Shown piece by piece: positions 18,176-27,059 of a DNA stretch of 64,000 nucleotides (position 1 is its first letter; each line of letters opens with the position of its first letter). This stretch comes from Spirochaetia bacterium (GTDB lineage Bacteria; Spirochaetota; Spirochaetia; Sphaerochaetales; Sphaerochaetaceae). The stretch spans positions 1,350,784 through 1,414,783 of the forward strand of contig JAKVOU010000001.1 of assembly GCA_022482625.1 (NCBI GenBank). Direction: 5' to 3'. The position numbers and the translations under genes are program-made. The notes under the pieces were generated by a model. It made no database searches, was not told where the DNA came from, and was given only the letters and a program-made list of their open reading frames with translations.

Positions 18176-19793
18176 ATGAAAAAAACTACATTATTAACAC
18201 TTGCAGGAGCTTCTTTGCTGGTCTGTGCCCCTCTTTTTGCTGATGGCATGGATATGAGCGGATTCTCTGATTTCAGTGACGATGCAACAACAGCCATATC
18301 ATCAGACAGCACAGACTCTTCGGATAGTTTCGGATCCTTCTTCGGAGGTACTTCATCCTCTTCTGACAGTTCATCTTCCGTGCAGATTACGGGTAAAGCA
18401 AAGCTGCAGTCCAGGGCTTATCTGCAGGATAATGATACTGCAGGCTCAGATGCACTGGATACAGGTGTCCTTCCTTCACTGAAGCTGAACCTGAACTATT
18501 CAGGTGCAAATTCAGATCTGAGTGGTACAATCCTGCTTGATCCCACGACGCTTGAAACCTATCCTGAAGATATCATCAATGAGTTCAGCTACAGGGCTTA
18601 CCTGGGAAAGTTCGTATTTGAAGCCGGAAAAACAAAGATTGTATGGGGCAGAGGTGACAAGCTGCACGTTCTTGATCTGTTCAATGCAAATGACTACACC
18701 GATTTTGTCATTCCTGATTATATTGACCGAAGGATTGCAGAACCGGAAATAGATATGACATGGAACAGCGGCAACACCCACGACATCAGCATCCAGGCTG
18801 TATGGACGCCGGGAATGACCCCTGACCGTTACCCTACCAGCGGACGTTGGGAACCATCACAGATAAGCGATATCTATTCTACAATAGAAACCTATGCGGC
18901 AACACAAGCTGCAACAGCAAGTGCAACTGCATATGGAAATACATATGCTGAAGCTTATCAAACCTTTTATGAAACTACATACCAGGCTGCAATAGAAGCT
19001 GGGGCAACTACAACTGAGGCTACTGTTGCTGCAACTGCAAAAGTTGAATCCATTGCTACTGCCTCTGCTATCATCGCAGCAGCACAGGCTGACGAAACCT
19101 ATGGCTCCGAAAGCTACTACCTGGCTGATACCGATAGCCTGAAGTACAGCCAGTACGGCCTGAGGGTCACCGGTACGACAAATAATATCGATTGGGGTAC
19201 AGAATACTATCTGGGTCACTATAAGACGCCTTCCCTGTCTATCGATGCAACTACAAGCGAACCAAGCCTTGACTATGACCGCTTGCAGGTCTTCGGAGCA
19301 GATGCAGAAACAGTCAAGGGACCTTATACCCTCAGGGGCGAACTTGGTTACTATTTGACTGATGATATCGATGGAGATGATCCTTCCGTACATAACAACA
19401 GCATCCAATGGCTTGCAGGCTTTGACAGGGATCTGCCTTGGAACGAGATGAACATCAATGTACAGACCATCGGTTCTTTCATCCTCAACTATGATGATGT
19501 CAAGGATAATACCAGTGATGTAGACTACAACAGTGCAAAGGCCTGTACCAATGACAAGATTGCAGTCCAGTTCTCTGACAGCTTCATGCATGAAAATCTC
19601 AAGCCTTCAGTTACCGTAATGTGGGGGATTCGAGAGAGAAGATCTGTTGGTAATGCCAAAGGTAGAATACGTCGTCAAAGATGGCTTCTCTGTGACTGCA
19701 AAAGGCGTATTTATTGCAAGTGGGGATGACGGTGAATTCAATTCCTACAAAGACAATAGTTTCGTACAGTTAAGTGCAGACTATAGCTTCTGA
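18176..19793 (+). pseudogene. Outer-membrane beta-barrel protein, frameshifted near the 3' end
   Basis: A 538-residue barrel protein that is the third member of the cassette. It has a signal peptide (LLTLAGASLLVCAPLFADG), then a Ser/Asp-rich tract (TDSSDSFGSFFGG) resembling the RND linker. Barrel strands follow, with an Ala/Thr-rich insert near residues 240-300. One extra G in a run of five (19623-19627) shifts the frame; without it translation continues MWGFEREDLLVMPK and ends LSADYSF at 19793, a classic C-terminal beta-signal. With it, the protein ends in unrelated residues at 19729. Real mutation, slippage or read error are all possible. Confidence 0.8.
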
Positions 19794-19812
19794 CAAATAG
19801 TTGTTTTTCACT

Positions 19813-19847
19813 ACTCTGGAGGCTGCATAGCTTCCAGAGTTTTTTTA
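19813..19847 (+). terminator. Rho-independent terminator of the envelope cassette
   Basis: Stem ACTCTGGAGG / CTTCCAGAGT (one G-U pair), loop CTGCATAG and seven T. Confidence 0.9.
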
Positions 19848-19922
19848 TCGGGTAAGGAAAACATATAAGATAATTGGGAAATAGACCCGAACGCTCCATG
19901 CTAAGCTATAAGCAACCTGATC

Positions 19923-20561
19923 TTATTCGGTTGAAAGAAAATGATACATCGCCTTCAAGGATTCATTGATAAACTCAGTAGGATCTATGTGCAGAGCAAT
20001 ACGAAGCAAGTCATTGTCAGTATCGACACTCTGGATAAAGCTATGCATCATACTTATGAGAATGGTAGCAATTTTTGAGCTGTTTTCAAATTTCCTTATA
20101 CTCTTGTCATGCATCCCTTCAATAAGATATTGCTCCACAATCCCTGATATCTGTTGAACGGTCCTTTCACAGCTGATGACAGTCTCATCCTCTTTGCCAA
20201 GGGACTGCACGCAACTGGTAAAATTCGGTATGAATTGGAAACTGGCACTGTCCATAAGGAAAAGATCACGGTATTTCCCTGCAATCGTCATAACCTTATC
20301 CAAGCCACTGTCAGTCGGAGAAATTTCCTTTTTCACCTCATCTACCAACTTATGCAGGGTGTTGACGGCTATCGTCAAAAGTATTTCTTCCTTGTTATGA
20401 AAATACAGATACAGAGTTCTTCGGCTTAGATTGGACATATCAGCAATGTCATTCATCGTTGAATCACGGAATCCCTTGAGATTGAATATATCCCTTGCAC
20501 CATCAAGGATTTCCTTGATTCTCCTTTGTCGATCACGCCTTTTCCGCTCAATTATACCCAT
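19923..20561 (-). CDS. TetR/AcrR-family regulator
   Basis: A 212-residue repressor-type protein. The N-terminal HTH is clear (EILDGARDIFNLKGFRDSTMNDIADMSN then LSRRTLYLYFHNKEEIL), followed by an all-helical ligand-binding domain of no recognised subtype. The start is ATG 20561 with AAGGATAAG upstream. It lies convergent to the envelope cassette and only 35 bases from the left end of an insertion sequence, which must have altered or replaced its promoter. A role in controlling the RND cassette is inferred from position. Confidence 0.88.
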   Translation of the reverse strand: MGIIERKRRDRQRRIKEILDGARDIFNLKGFRDSTMNDIADMSNLSRRTLYLYFHNKEEILLTIAVNTLHKLVDEVKKEISPTDSGLDKVMTIAGKYRDLFLMDSASFQFIPNFTSCVQSLGKEDETVISCERTVQQISGIVEQYLIEGMHDKSIRKFENSSKIATILISMMHSFIQSVDTDNDLLRIALHIDPTEFINESLKAMYHFLSTE

Positions 20562-20596
20562 TCTTATCCTTTTCCTTATCCTTAGATGAATGATTT

Positions 20597-20610
20597 TGTA
20601 GTACTACATT
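20597..20610 (+). repeat. IS left inverted repeat
   Basis: TGTAGTACTACATT, matching the right end at 13 of 14 positions; also itself nearly palindromic. Confidence 0.75.
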
Positions 20611-20705
20611 CCAAATAGTTTGAATATTTTCTTTTGAATTATTGATATAGGTTGTAATGCGCTGTATATTATGTAGTGATATAAAAGACTACTTAAGAGG
20701 CGAAC

Positions 20706-22319
20706 ATGGCTTTTATCAAAACTCAGAAGACTTGTTGCGATGCCGCAGGCAATTTCATATCCGGTTCGGCTTCGATCAAGGACGTCGCATACGTCCGCGG
20801 AGCTAAATATCATTCCAGGCAGATTTCAAGGGAAGTGCTGGGGAAGATAATATTCCTTGATGCTGCAAAGAAAAGGGGGGTCTTCGTTTCTCCGACCAGG
20901 GGCCTTGTCTCCTATGATGTGGAAAAGGATGAGTTCAGTCCCGTTGATGACGATGACGGGAGGATCATGTCGCACGGGGAACTGAAGAAGGAGGTACACA
21001 CCGTCTTCGGGGATGCCTATCTCCTTTTGGAGTTCCTGAGGAAACAGGGGCTGGCAGGGCTCCTGGCGGACGTCTTTACGAAAAAAAAGGACCTCCAGAG
21101 GGTGTATGCCCATCTCCTGCATGGGATACTGAGGAACGGAAGTGCGATATCGTGTGACAGCTTCCTGGACAAGTCCTTTGCAGCCTGCCTCCTTGATGAC
21201 ATAGGGACAGCCTCGTTGCATTGTGATTCGGGCTTCTTCTCCCTGCTGGGGGATGACCGTGTGAAGATGGCATTCTTCAGGGGGTTCGTGTCCTTCATGA
21301 AGATGAAGGATCCTGGTTTCGGCAATGCGTGCTATGTGGATTCGACCCCCCTGCCGAACAGCATGGCGGACAATCCCTTCGATGCACTGTGCAGCCACGG
21401 GGTACATGGGAGCGCCTGCATGATGAGGCTTGTCCTGGTGCTGGACGCACGGCATTCCCTTCCGGTATGGTTCGACATCATCCCGGGGAACCTGCTTGAC
21501 GTGAGCACGGTGATGGGCATCGTGGAAGACGTGGAGTCAAGCCTGTGCATCAGCGTCGGTTCCCTCACCCTTGATGCCGGATATGCATCAAAGGAAATCA
21601 TAAGGGCGTTTTCTGACTGCGGGGACAAGTCCCTGATACTGAGGATGCCGGCAAGGAAGGGATATCCATACAAGGAACTGTACTGGAGGCACAAGGAGCA
21701 GATCCCAAAGGGCAGATATGCATTTGTCCGCAACAGGCATACTTATTTCGGGACCTGTGAGGAGGCCAGGCTCTTTGATGCGCATGTGTTCCTCTATCCG
21801 TTCGTCGACAAGGAAAATGCGCTCATGGGATTCCGTGACGGCATCCTGAGGGATGAGGATGCATACGGGAAGCTAAGTGCCAGGGACAAGGACTTCCTGA
21901 CAGTGAAATCCGGATATTTCGTACTCATTGCAAACTACCGGGCTGCTCCCAAGGACATCCTTTCCCGCTACTTTGACCGTGCCGACATAGAAGGAGCCTT
22001 CAAGACATCCAAGGCATATCTCAAGCTGCTTCCCCTTGCAAAGTGGACCGACTGCACGGTACGGGGCAAGATCCTTGCAGATATGATCTGCCTCATCATC
22101 ACGCTTCTGTTCAGGAAGGAAGCGAATGGGGACGGCCATCCGCTTGCGGAGATCATCGGCAGGACACAGTCCCTGATGTGCTTCAGGAAACAAGACGGAA
22201 CGGTCATAGTCGAAACTCCGAACAGGCAAGTAAAGGAATGCTACAGGGCTTTTGGGATTGATGTTCCCTCAAGTCTTGACTCAGGAAAGTTCAAGGAAGC
22301 ATTGGGGTTAAAAATGTAG
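20706..22319 (+). CDS. DDE transposase
   Basis: A 537-residue transposase of the IS4/IS1634 superfamily. Acidic residues are the Asp in CYVDSTPLPNS, the Asp in SLTLDAGYASKE and the Glu in RADIEGAFKTSK; the last fits the Y-(2)-R-(3)-E-(6)-K signature (preceded by SRYFD). Full length and uninterrupted, so probably active. Codon use (many GGG, AGG and CTG codons) differs from the neighbouring genes. The start is ATG 20706 with AGAGG upstream. Family assignment within the IS4-like group is approximate. Confidence 0.87.
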   Translation: MAFIKTQKTCCDAAGNFISGSASIKDVAYVRGAKYHSRQISREVLGKIIFLDAAKKRGVFVSPTRGLVSYDVEKDEFSPVDDDDGRIMSHGELKKEVHTVFGDAYLLLEFLRKQGLAGLLADVFTKKKDLQRVYAHLLHGILRNGSAISCDSFLDKSFAACLLDDIGTASLHCDSGFFSLLGDDRVKMAFFRGFVSFMKMKDPGFGNACYVDSTPLPNSMADNPFDALCSHGVHGSACMMRLVLVLDARHSLPVWFDIIPGNLLDVSTVMGIVEDVESSLCISVGSLTLDAGYASKEIIRAFSDCGDKSLILRMPARKGYPYKELYWRHKEQIPKGRYAFVRNRHTYFGTCEEARLFDAHVFLYPFVDKENALMGFRDGILRDEDAYGKLSARDKDFLTVKSGYFVLIANYRAAPKDILSRYFDRADIEGAFKTSKAYLKLLPLAKWTDCTVRGKILADMICLIITLLFRKEANGDGHPLAEIIGRTQSLMCFRKQDGTVIVETPNRQVKECYRAFGIDVPSSLDSGKFKEALGLKM

Positions 22320-22326
22320 TGCTACA
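22313..22326 (-). repeat. IS right inverted repeat
   Basis: AATGTAGTGCTACA, complement of the left end with one mismatch; contains the transposase stop codon TAG (22317-22319). Confidence 0.75.
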
Positions 22327-22525
22327 ATTTCGGGCATCTTGGGCTTATTAAAAGAGTATACTACATCATATAGGAGTTGATAAGTAAATTTTACCCATAT
22401 GGACAGGAAAAACGTCTATTTGCCATTGTTATTATCAAAATACAGCCAATCTCCCCCGACCAAGAACAGCACTACCATAACATGTATATTTTCTGCATAT
22501 TATTTCACATAATGTATAAAAAATA

Positions 22526-22554
22526 TTTACAAAGCCAACAATTATCGATATAGT
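22526..22554 (+). promoter_or_regulatory. Promoter of the second TrpX-type importer
   Basis: TTTACA (22526-22531), a 17-base spacer and TATAGT (22549-22554), 28 bases before ATG 22582. It lies outside the IS, so the importer keeps its own promoter. The remaining 22331-22525 shows nothing recognisable. Confidence 0.72.
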
Positions 22555-22581
22555 GACAAAAAACACTTAAAGAGGACAACA

Positions 22582-23589
22582 ATGAGAAAACAGTTCAAGT
22601 CTTTCCTGATGACAGCGACTCTGGCTGCTCTTGTCGTAGCTCCAGCCTTCTCCAACGGGACAACCGAACAGACGGCAAACGCCAGCACGACAAAGACGTA
22701 TAAAATTGGAGTTTCTAAGATCATTGCTCATCCTGCACTTGATGCAGATGAAAAAGGATTGCAGGATTATCTTGCAACCACGGGCCTGGATGTTACCTAT
22801 AATTTTCAGGTAGCGAACGGAGAAGTTTCTACCGCTGCAGCAATTGCACAGCAGTTCAAGGCTGAAGGCTGTGATATCACCGTTGGTATCGGTACACCAT
22901 CAGCACAAGCTCTTGCAAATGTTTTCCATGACAAACCTGTTGTATTCTCAGCCATCACGGACCCGAAGGGTGCAGGTCTGGTGGCAGACAACCTCTGCGG
23001 CGTTTCAGATGCAAACCCCGTTGAAGCTCAGATTTCATTGCTCGTCAAAGTAACAGGAGCAAAAACAATCGGAAACATCTACACCAGCAGTGAAGCCAAC
23101 GGCGTCGTCCTTAACCAGGAAGCTCAGGCAGCCTGCGATAAGTTAGGTCTAAAGCTCGTCAGTGCAGCAGTCACAAACAGCTCTGAAGCCATGATGGCTG
23201 CACAGTCCATCATGCCTAGGGTCGATGCAGTCTATATTGCAACTGACAATGCAGTTATCAGTGCATTGGCTAGTATTGCCGATGTCTGTACAAAGGCTGG
23301 TAAACCACTGTTCTCTGCTGATGCAAGTGGTATTGACGGCCTTGATTTCCTCATTGCATGGGGCTTCAACTACTACAATATCGGACGCAAGACCGGTGAA
23401 TTGATTGAAAAATGTATAAAGGGAGCAAAACCGGGAGACATTGGTAGCGTCATGTTGACCGATCCTGCGGATTTCAAACTTGTTCTAAACCTTGACAATG
23501 CAAAGACTCTCGGGATAACATTCCCCGACGATGTTCTGGCCTCTGCAGCTGTTACGGTTGAAAACGGGAAAATGATAGAAAAGAAATAG
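22582..23589 (+). CDS. ABC solute-binding protein, TrpX type (paralogue 2)
   Basis: A 335-residue periplasmic binding protein with a signal peptide (TATLAALVVAPAFSNG). It has the ABC_sub_bind blocks KIGVSKIIAHPALDADEKG, GIGTPSAQALANV, SAITDPKGAGL and TSSEANGVVLNQEAQ. It heads a complete importer (permease and ATPase follow). About half its residues match the orphan paralogue at 10849-11868. RBS AAGAGGA precedes ATG 22582. Substrate by family is an aromatic amino acid or similar solute, unproven here. Confidence 0.9.
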   Translation: MRKQFKSFLMTATLAALVVAPAFSNGTTEQTANASTTKTYKIGVSKIIAHPALDADEKGLQDYLATTGLDVTYNFQVANGEVSTAAAIAQQFKAEGCDITVGIGTPSAQALANVFHDKPVVFSAITDPKGAGLVADNLCGVSDANPVEAQISLLVKVTGAKTIGNIYTSSEANGVVLNQEAQAACDKLGLKLVSAAVTNSSEAMMAAQSIMPRVDAVYIATDNAVISALASIADVCTKAGKPLFSADASGIDGLDFLIAWGFNYYNIGRKTGELIEKCIKGAKPGDIGSVMLTDPADFKLVLNLDNAKTLGITFPDDVLASAAVTVENGKMIEKK

Positions 23590-23621
23590 TCTCATAGACA
23601 TCATCTTTTTCCCAATGTCAT

Positions 23622-23654
23622 CTACAGGATGCCCGGCTTCCGGACATCCTGTAG
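23622..23654 (+). other. Strong intercistronic hairpin after the binding-protein gene
   Basis: CTACAGGATG pairs with CATCCTGTAG, with an inner CCGG/CCGG stem. No T-run follows. Such hairpins commonly protect the upstream mRNA and let binding protein be made in excess over permease. Confidence 0.7.
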
Positions 23655-23670
23655 TCGTAAAGGGGTTATT

Positions 23671-24618
23671 ATGATTGAAGGCATTTTCGTTGATGGATTG
23701 ATATTTTCCATCATGGTAATCGGCGTACTCATCTCATTCAGGATTATGGATTTCGCAGATCTTACATGTGATGGATCATTTGCAACAGGTGCTGCTGTGG
23801 CGACCATGCATATCGTACATGGAGGTAGTATCTTCATCGCAGTGCTACTTGCATTCGGCGCAGGCCTGATAGCAGGTATGGTAACTGCAGCAATCCACAA
23901 CAAGTTCAAGATTCCTGGTCTGCTGGCTGGTATATTGACTATGACGATGCTTTATTCAATAAACCTTAGGATATTGGGAAACAAGGCAAACGTACCACTT
24001 CTTAAATTCCAGACTTACTATACAAAACTGCCAAGGGTTTTCTCTTTCTTACCCAGTGAATATGCAGCATTGCTCGGTACTTTGATCATCGTAATCATCG
24101 TCAAGGTCCTCATTGACTTGTTCTTCAGAACCGATCTTGGCCTTGCCATAGGTGCCATAGGCAGCAATGAGCAGATGGTAATAAGCCAAGGCATGGATCC
24201 AAAGGTCCTGAAGTTGATAGGCATCGGTGTCTCAAACGGCCTCATTGCCATGTCAGGAGGCATGTTGGCACAGTATCAGGGATTTGCAGATGCAAACTTA
24301 GGTACCGGAATGGTAGTCCAAGGCCTTGCGGCAATAATGCTTGGAGAATTTCTTTTTTCAACGAACCGTATTTCCCTGATTACCCTGCGTGCCGTATTTG
24401 GTGCGATAGCCTACAAAGCCCTTATGTTCTTTGGACGTCGTTACGGTTACCTTATCCACATTACCCCGAATGATTTCAAACTCCTTACCGGTATCCTTGT
24501 ATTACTCAGCCTGTACATCGCAAGCACAAGGTCCAAGGCAAGTGCACGCAGTGCACGCAAGCAGGCCATTCTCCGCAATCAACAGAAAATGGAAGAATCC
24601 AAGGAGGCGGCAGAATGA
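23671..24618 (+). CDS. ABC permease of the TrpX-type importer
   Basis: A 315-residue inner-membrane permease of the BPD_transp_2 type with about eight to nine hydrophobic segments. It has FRIMDFADLTCDGSFATGAAV near the N-terminus and GAIGSNEQMVISQGMDPK in the coupling region, both typical for the TrpY-like group. ATG 23671 follows AAAGGGG; an upstream extension to 23629 lacks support. The stop overlaps the ATPase start by 4 bases (ATGA). Confidence 0.9.
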   Translation: MIEGIFVDGLIFSIMVIGVLISFRIMDFADLTCDGSFATGAAVATMHIVHGGSIFIAVLLAFGAGLIAGMVTAAIHNKFKIPGLLAGILTMTMLYSINLRILGNKANVPLLKFQTYYTKLPRVFSFLPSEYAALLGTLIIVIIVKVLIDLFFRTDLGLAIGAIGSNEQMVISQGMDPKVLKLIGIGVSNGLIAMSGGMLAQYQGFADANLGTGMVVQGLAAIMLGEFLFSTNRISLITLRAVFGAIAYKALMFFGRRYGYLIHITPNDFKLLTGILVLLSLYIASTRSKASARSARKQAILRNQQKMEESKEAAE

Positions 24619-25403
24619 TCAAGATAGAAAATGTTACCAAGGTATTTTATCCTGGTACCGTAAATGAAAAAGTTGCAATTGAAAATATCAGCCTGACTAT
24701 CAACAACGGAGATGTCATCTGCATCGTCGGTTCAAACGGTTCAGGAAAGACGACATTGTTCAATCTTATAAGCGGAACCTATTCCCTGACCAACGGAAAG
24801 ATTTTCCATGACGAAAAAAACATTTCCAATGTACCTGAATATAAAAGAGCTGCTACGATCGGACGAATTTTTCAGGATCCAACAAAAGGCACAGCAGCCA
24901 GCATGAGCATCGAAGACAATATGATCTTAGCTTCTACAAAGGGAATGAAAGGACTCAAAATGAGTCTTAGCAATGAAAAAAGAGAAAAATTCAGAAACAT
25001 GCTCAAACCGATCGGGCTTGATGACAGGTTGAAGGATAATGTCGGCTTGCTTTCTGGAGGGCAACGTCAGGCTCTTACCTTGCTGATGACCGTCATGAGC
25101 AATCCTTCCTTGATTCTCCTTGATGAACATACAGCAGCCCTCGACCCCAGAAATGCAGATGTTGTCATGGAACTTACTGAGAATTATATTCGTGAGAAAC
25201 ACTTGACAGCTATGATGATTACCCATAACATGCAGTTTGCCATCAACTATGGTAATCGGCTTATCATGATGGATGAAGGGAAGATTATCATTGACGTGGC
25301 CGGTGAAGAAAAAAAGAAACTGACTGTCGAAAAGCTTGTAAGTATGTTCCGCAATATCAGGAACAAGGAATTTGCAAATGATGAAGGTCTACTGAATATG
25401 TAA
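24615..25403 (+). CDS. ABC ATPase of the TrpX-type importer
   Basis: A 262-residue ATPase. Walker A is GSNGSGKTT, the Q-loop lies in RIFQDPTKGTA, the signature is LSGGQRQAL, and Walker B is LILLDEHTAALDP (DEH instead of DEP, a usual variant in this transporter group); the switch is THN. All key residues are present. It is coupled to the permease by a 4-base overlap and ends before a terminator. It may also serve the orphan binding protein at 10849-11868. Confidence 0.92.
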   Translation: MIKIENVTKVFYPGTVNEKVAIENISLTINNGDVICIVGSNGSGKTTLFNLISGTYSLTNGKIFHDEKNISNVPEYKRAATIGRIFQDPTKGTAASMSIEDNMILASTKGMKGLKMSLSNEKREKFRNMLKPIGLDDRLKDNVGLLSGGQRQALTLLMTVMSNPSLILLDEHTAALDPRNADVVMELTENYIREKHLTAMMITHNMQFAINYGNRLIMMDEGKIIIDVAGEEKKKLTVEKLVSMFRNIRNKEFANDEGLLNM

Positions 25404-25434
25404 TTCGGTGACTGCCAGATTTTTCATGACAATG

Positions 25435-25466
25435 GGATACTGTATTTTCTACAGTATCCTTTATTT
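25435..25466 (+). terminator. Rho-independent terminator
   Basis: Perfect 10-bp stem GGATACTGTA / TACAGTATCC with loop TTTTC, followed by TTTATTT. It closes the importer operon. Confidence 0.9.
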
Positions 25467-25528
25467 CAAATTTCCTGGTTCGTTCTGGAAATACTCTATC
25501 ATGCCAGATGGCAATCGAAGGCAAGTAC

Positions 25529-26905
25529 ATGCTACCATCAATGCATCGGAAACGCAAAACAAAGCAATTGGGTCCTTTGCTTTTTGACAACTCTTATCTC
25601 ATAAAACTTATTGTCCCTTTGATGGGCGAACAGTTCCTTGCCGTAACCATAGGTATGGCAGACACAATCATGGTTTCATCCTGCGGGGAAGTTGCTATAA
25701 GCGGCGTTGCTTTGGTAGATACCTTGTCCACCTTATTCATACAGCTGTTTGCGGCATTTGCAACCGGTGGTGCAGCCGTCGTCAACCAATATCTGGGCAA
25801 AAAGGATATATCTGCTGCAAATCAAGCAGCGAGACAGCTGTTTTATATCTGCTTGCTGCTTGGCATCATCACTCCTGCAATCTGTCTGCCGCTGAAAGCT
25901 CCTTTGCTGAAATTGCTGTATGGCGATCTTAGCCCGGAACTTACAAAAGCCTGCCTTACTTATTTCGTTTTCATATTTGCTTATTTTCCCTTCCTAGGCA
26001 TTTTCAATGTAGGATCAGCAATATACCGTTCCCTTGGCAACAGCAGACTGACATTCAAGGTTTCCATACTGATGAATGCTACGAATATCCTTCTTAATGC
26101 CCTGTTCATATACCACTTCAATATGGGAGTTGCCGGAGCCGGACTTGCGACTTTCATATCGCGGGTAGTTGCTGCTGCCGTATTATTGGTATTGATCCAT
26201 ATACAGGATATTCCTCTACGTCTGACCGGCCTCATGCACGTCCAGCTTGATAAAAAGATGTGTCTCAGGATCTCTTCGATCAGTGTCCCGAATGCCATAG
26301 AGAACAGTGCATTCAATATCGGCAAACTGTTGGTCCAGGGCATCATTTCATCTCTGGGGGTCGTTGCAATAGCTTCAGGAGCTGTCCTGAACAACCTTGG
26401 CAGTTTGATTACCATCCCCGGTGTCGGTATCTCATTCGCCTCAACAACCATCATAGGGCAATGTGTCGGTGCTGGTGAAAAAGATATGGCAAGGTATTAT
26501 TGCAAGAAACTTCAGCTCTGGGGTATGGGTGCAATGACAATCATCGTCCTTTTCATCTATCCTTTGCTTCATATTTTCATAGGTTTCTACCACCTTGAGG
26601 CAGATGCAACAAATCTTACTTACGGCATTTTTTCAAAGACGCTGATTTTTTTTCCATTATTCTGGACCAGTTCCTTCTCCATGCCGAATTTCATACGTGC
26701 AGCAGGAGATGCAAAATTTACCATGGTCGTCTCTCTTGCCAGCATGATGATCGTACGGGTCGGCTGTGCATGGCTTTTCACCTTGGCATTCGGATGGGGT
26801 CTGCTGGGCGTCTGGCTTGCCATGTATTGTGACTGGATTGTAAGAAGCATCTTTTTCCTTCAGAGACTACATGGAAACAAATGGTTGGAAAAAAAGGTAA
26901 TATGA
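25529..26905 (+). CDS. MATE-family efflux transporter
   Basis: A 458-residue inner-membrane cation-coupled exporter with twelve hydrophobic segments in two similar halves. Family features include GMADTIMVSSCGEVAISGVALVD in helices 1-2 and VNQYLGKKDISAANQAARQ after helix 3. The second half repeats this as PGVGISFASTTIIGQCVGAGEK. ATG 25529 has GAAGG seven bases upstream; an earlier ATG at 25508 lacks a ribosome site. It stands alone. Substrate (drug, dye or metabolite) is not predictable. Confidence 0.9.
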   Translation: MLPSMHRKRKTKQLGPLLFDNSYLIKLIVPLMGEQFLAVTIGMADTIMVSSCGEVAISGVALVDTLSTLFIQLFAAFATGGAAVVNQYLGKKDISAANQAARQLFYICLLLGIITPAICLPLKAPLLKLLYGDLSPELTKACLTYFVFIFAYFPFLGIFNVGSAIYRSLGNSRLTFKVSILMNATNILLNALFIYHFNMGVAGAGLATFISRVVAAAVLLVLIHIQDIPLRLTGLMHVQLDKKMCLRISSISVPNAIENSAFNIGKLLVQGIISSLGVVAIASGAVLNNLGSLITIPGVGISFASTTIIGQCVGAGEKDMARYYCKKLQLWGMGAMTIIVLFIYPLLHIFIGFYHLEADATNLTYGIFSKTLIFFPLFWTSSFSMPNFIRAAGDAKFTMVVSLASMMIVRVGCAWLFTLAFGWGLLGVWLAMYCDWIVRSIFFLQRLHGNKWLEKKVI

Positions 26906-27059
26906 GCAGGCAGAACCGATAGACATCATCAAGATTTTCAGAGATATATATTTCCCCCATCAACAGAAAAGTCATACCAGAATCAAAAAGATTTCTGTTA
27001 TGGCTTCAGATAGTACAACAATATTACAGAAATTATTATTTCCTACAAATCATAGCTAA

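Larger units (their letters stand above)
20597..22326 (+). mobile_element. Complete insertion sequence (IS4/IS1634-like), 1730 bp
   Basis: The ends are 14-base inverted repeats (TGTAGTACTACATT on the left; on the right its complement with one mismatch). They are flanked by the 4-base direct repeat ATTT at 20593-20596 and 22327-22330. One transposase gene fills the element, and its stop codon lies inside the right repeat. It sits between the tetR gene and the second ABC importer operon. The element is more GC-rich than its surroundings, as expected for recent arrival. Confidence 0.82.

Noticed and set aside
18857-19591. Minus-strand frame of 244 codons inside the barrel protein gene
   Set aside because: A shadow created by the Ala/Thr-rich insert; Cys/Ile-rich product with no start signal.
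20826-21455. Minus-strand frames inside the transposase gene
   Set aside because: Antisense shadows of the high-GC transposase reading frame.
20665-22371. TATATTATGTAGT (20665-20677) and its near-complement ACTACATCATATA (22359-22371) as IS ends
   Set aside because: The 14-base ends at 20597 and 22326 match better, include the transposase stop and are flanked by a direct repeat, so this second pair is probably chance.
26959-26999. Hairpin AACAGAAA / TTTCTGTT after the MATE gene as terminator
   Set aside because: The loop is 25 bases long and no T-run follows, so termination is not supported.
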